NCBI GenBank assembly: GCA_934196125.1
Contig: CAKPVT010000042.1
Coordinates: 1 to 12,337 of the forward strand
DNA from: an uncultured Streptococcus sp.
GTDB taxonomy: Bacteria > Bacillota > Bacilli > Lactobacillales > Streptococcaceae
Direction: 5' to 3'
DNA: 12,337 bases
In this document: in pieces, positions 12,318 through 12,337 of the stretch
Layout: each line of letters begins with the position of its first letter
Position numbering within the stretch: the stretch's first letter is position 1
The notes under the pieces: model-generated
What the model was told of the DNA's origin: nothing
The model's database searches: none
Seen by the model: the letters and a program-made list of their open reading frames with translations, nothing else
Translations under genes and position numbers: made by a program

Positions 12318-12337
12318 ATGAAATTGAGTTACGAAGA
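12318..12337 (+). CDS. IS3-family transposase OrfA, first codons only
   Basis: ATG at 12318 begins MKLSYE and continues past the window end. This start is typical of the helix-turn-helix OrfA of IS150/IS861-like elements, which is normally joined to OrfB by a programmed -1 frameshift. Only six full codons are visible, so the identification depends on the adjoining inverted repeat. The ATG lies 8 bases after the hairpin described at 12270-12315. Confidence 0.6.

Larger units (their letters stand above)
12263..12337 (+). mobile_element. left end of an IS3-family insertion sequence (runs off window)
   Basis: The DNA from TGAACTGCACCCCAAAAG onward matches the terminal inverted repeat style of IS3-family elements of the IS150/IS861 type in streptococci. 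The first transposase frame begins inside, 55 bases from the end. The rest of the element lies beyond the window, so completeness and target duplication cannot be judged. Insertion is 46 bases after the nusB terminator, a neutral site. The family name rests on recognition of the end and the OrfA start. Confidence 0.75.

Overview
The window looks like the chromosome of a low-GC Gram-positive coccus, almost certainly a Streptococcus. The evidence is the gene content and order (rpsF-ssb-rpsR; a DUF1129 membrane protein next to corA, divergent from uvrA; then pepP, comEB, efp, yqhY, nusB), the AT-rich intergenic DNA, strong AGGAGG-type ribosome binding sites and extended -10 (TGnTATAAT) promoters. 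I cannot fix the species from sequence alone; a bovis/equinus-group streptococcus is only a guess.

Layout. Positions 1-900 are an accessory margin: the decayed C-terminal end of an ISL3-family transposase (minus strand), a doubtful small membrane ORF, and a 54-codon gene with its own promoter and terminator. Positions 1016-2281 hold the ribosomal/replication operon rpsF-ssb-rpsR, with a promoter, a structured leader and a terminator. Positions 2294-3303 hold a small accessory operon: a promoter overlapped by two matching palindromes 31 bp apart, a DUF2975 membrane-protein gene broken by frameshifts, an intact YozG-like HTH regulator, and a previously easy-to-miss 58-codon lipoprotein gene, closed by a bidirectional terminator. 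On the minus strand follow a DUF1129 four-helix membrane protein (3315-3971) and the CorA magnesium channel (4281-5225). A 319-bp divergent promoter region leads to uvrA (5545-8370), whose start has no adjacent ribosome binding site but is preceded by two back-to-back hairpins and a 20-codon upstream ORF. pepP and comEB follow, with a possible 41-codon gene at the end of that transcript. A convergent DUF2628 membrane protein (minus) and efp-yqhY-nusB (plus) share a divergent promoter region at 10609-10704. The window ends in the left end and first codons of an IS3-family element (12263-12337).

Function. Most genes are housekeeping: ribosome assembly (S6, S18), ssDNA protection, nucleotide excision repair, Mg2+ uptake, proline-peptide turnover, dUMP/dTMP supply, EF-P rescue of polyproline stalling, and rRNA antitermination (NusB). 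The less ordinary parts are the palindrome-controlled DUF2975/HTH/lipoprotein operon, the uvrA leader, the rpsF leader, and the small genes between terminators. No CRISPR array, tRNA, rRNA, prophage or recognised defence system is visible.
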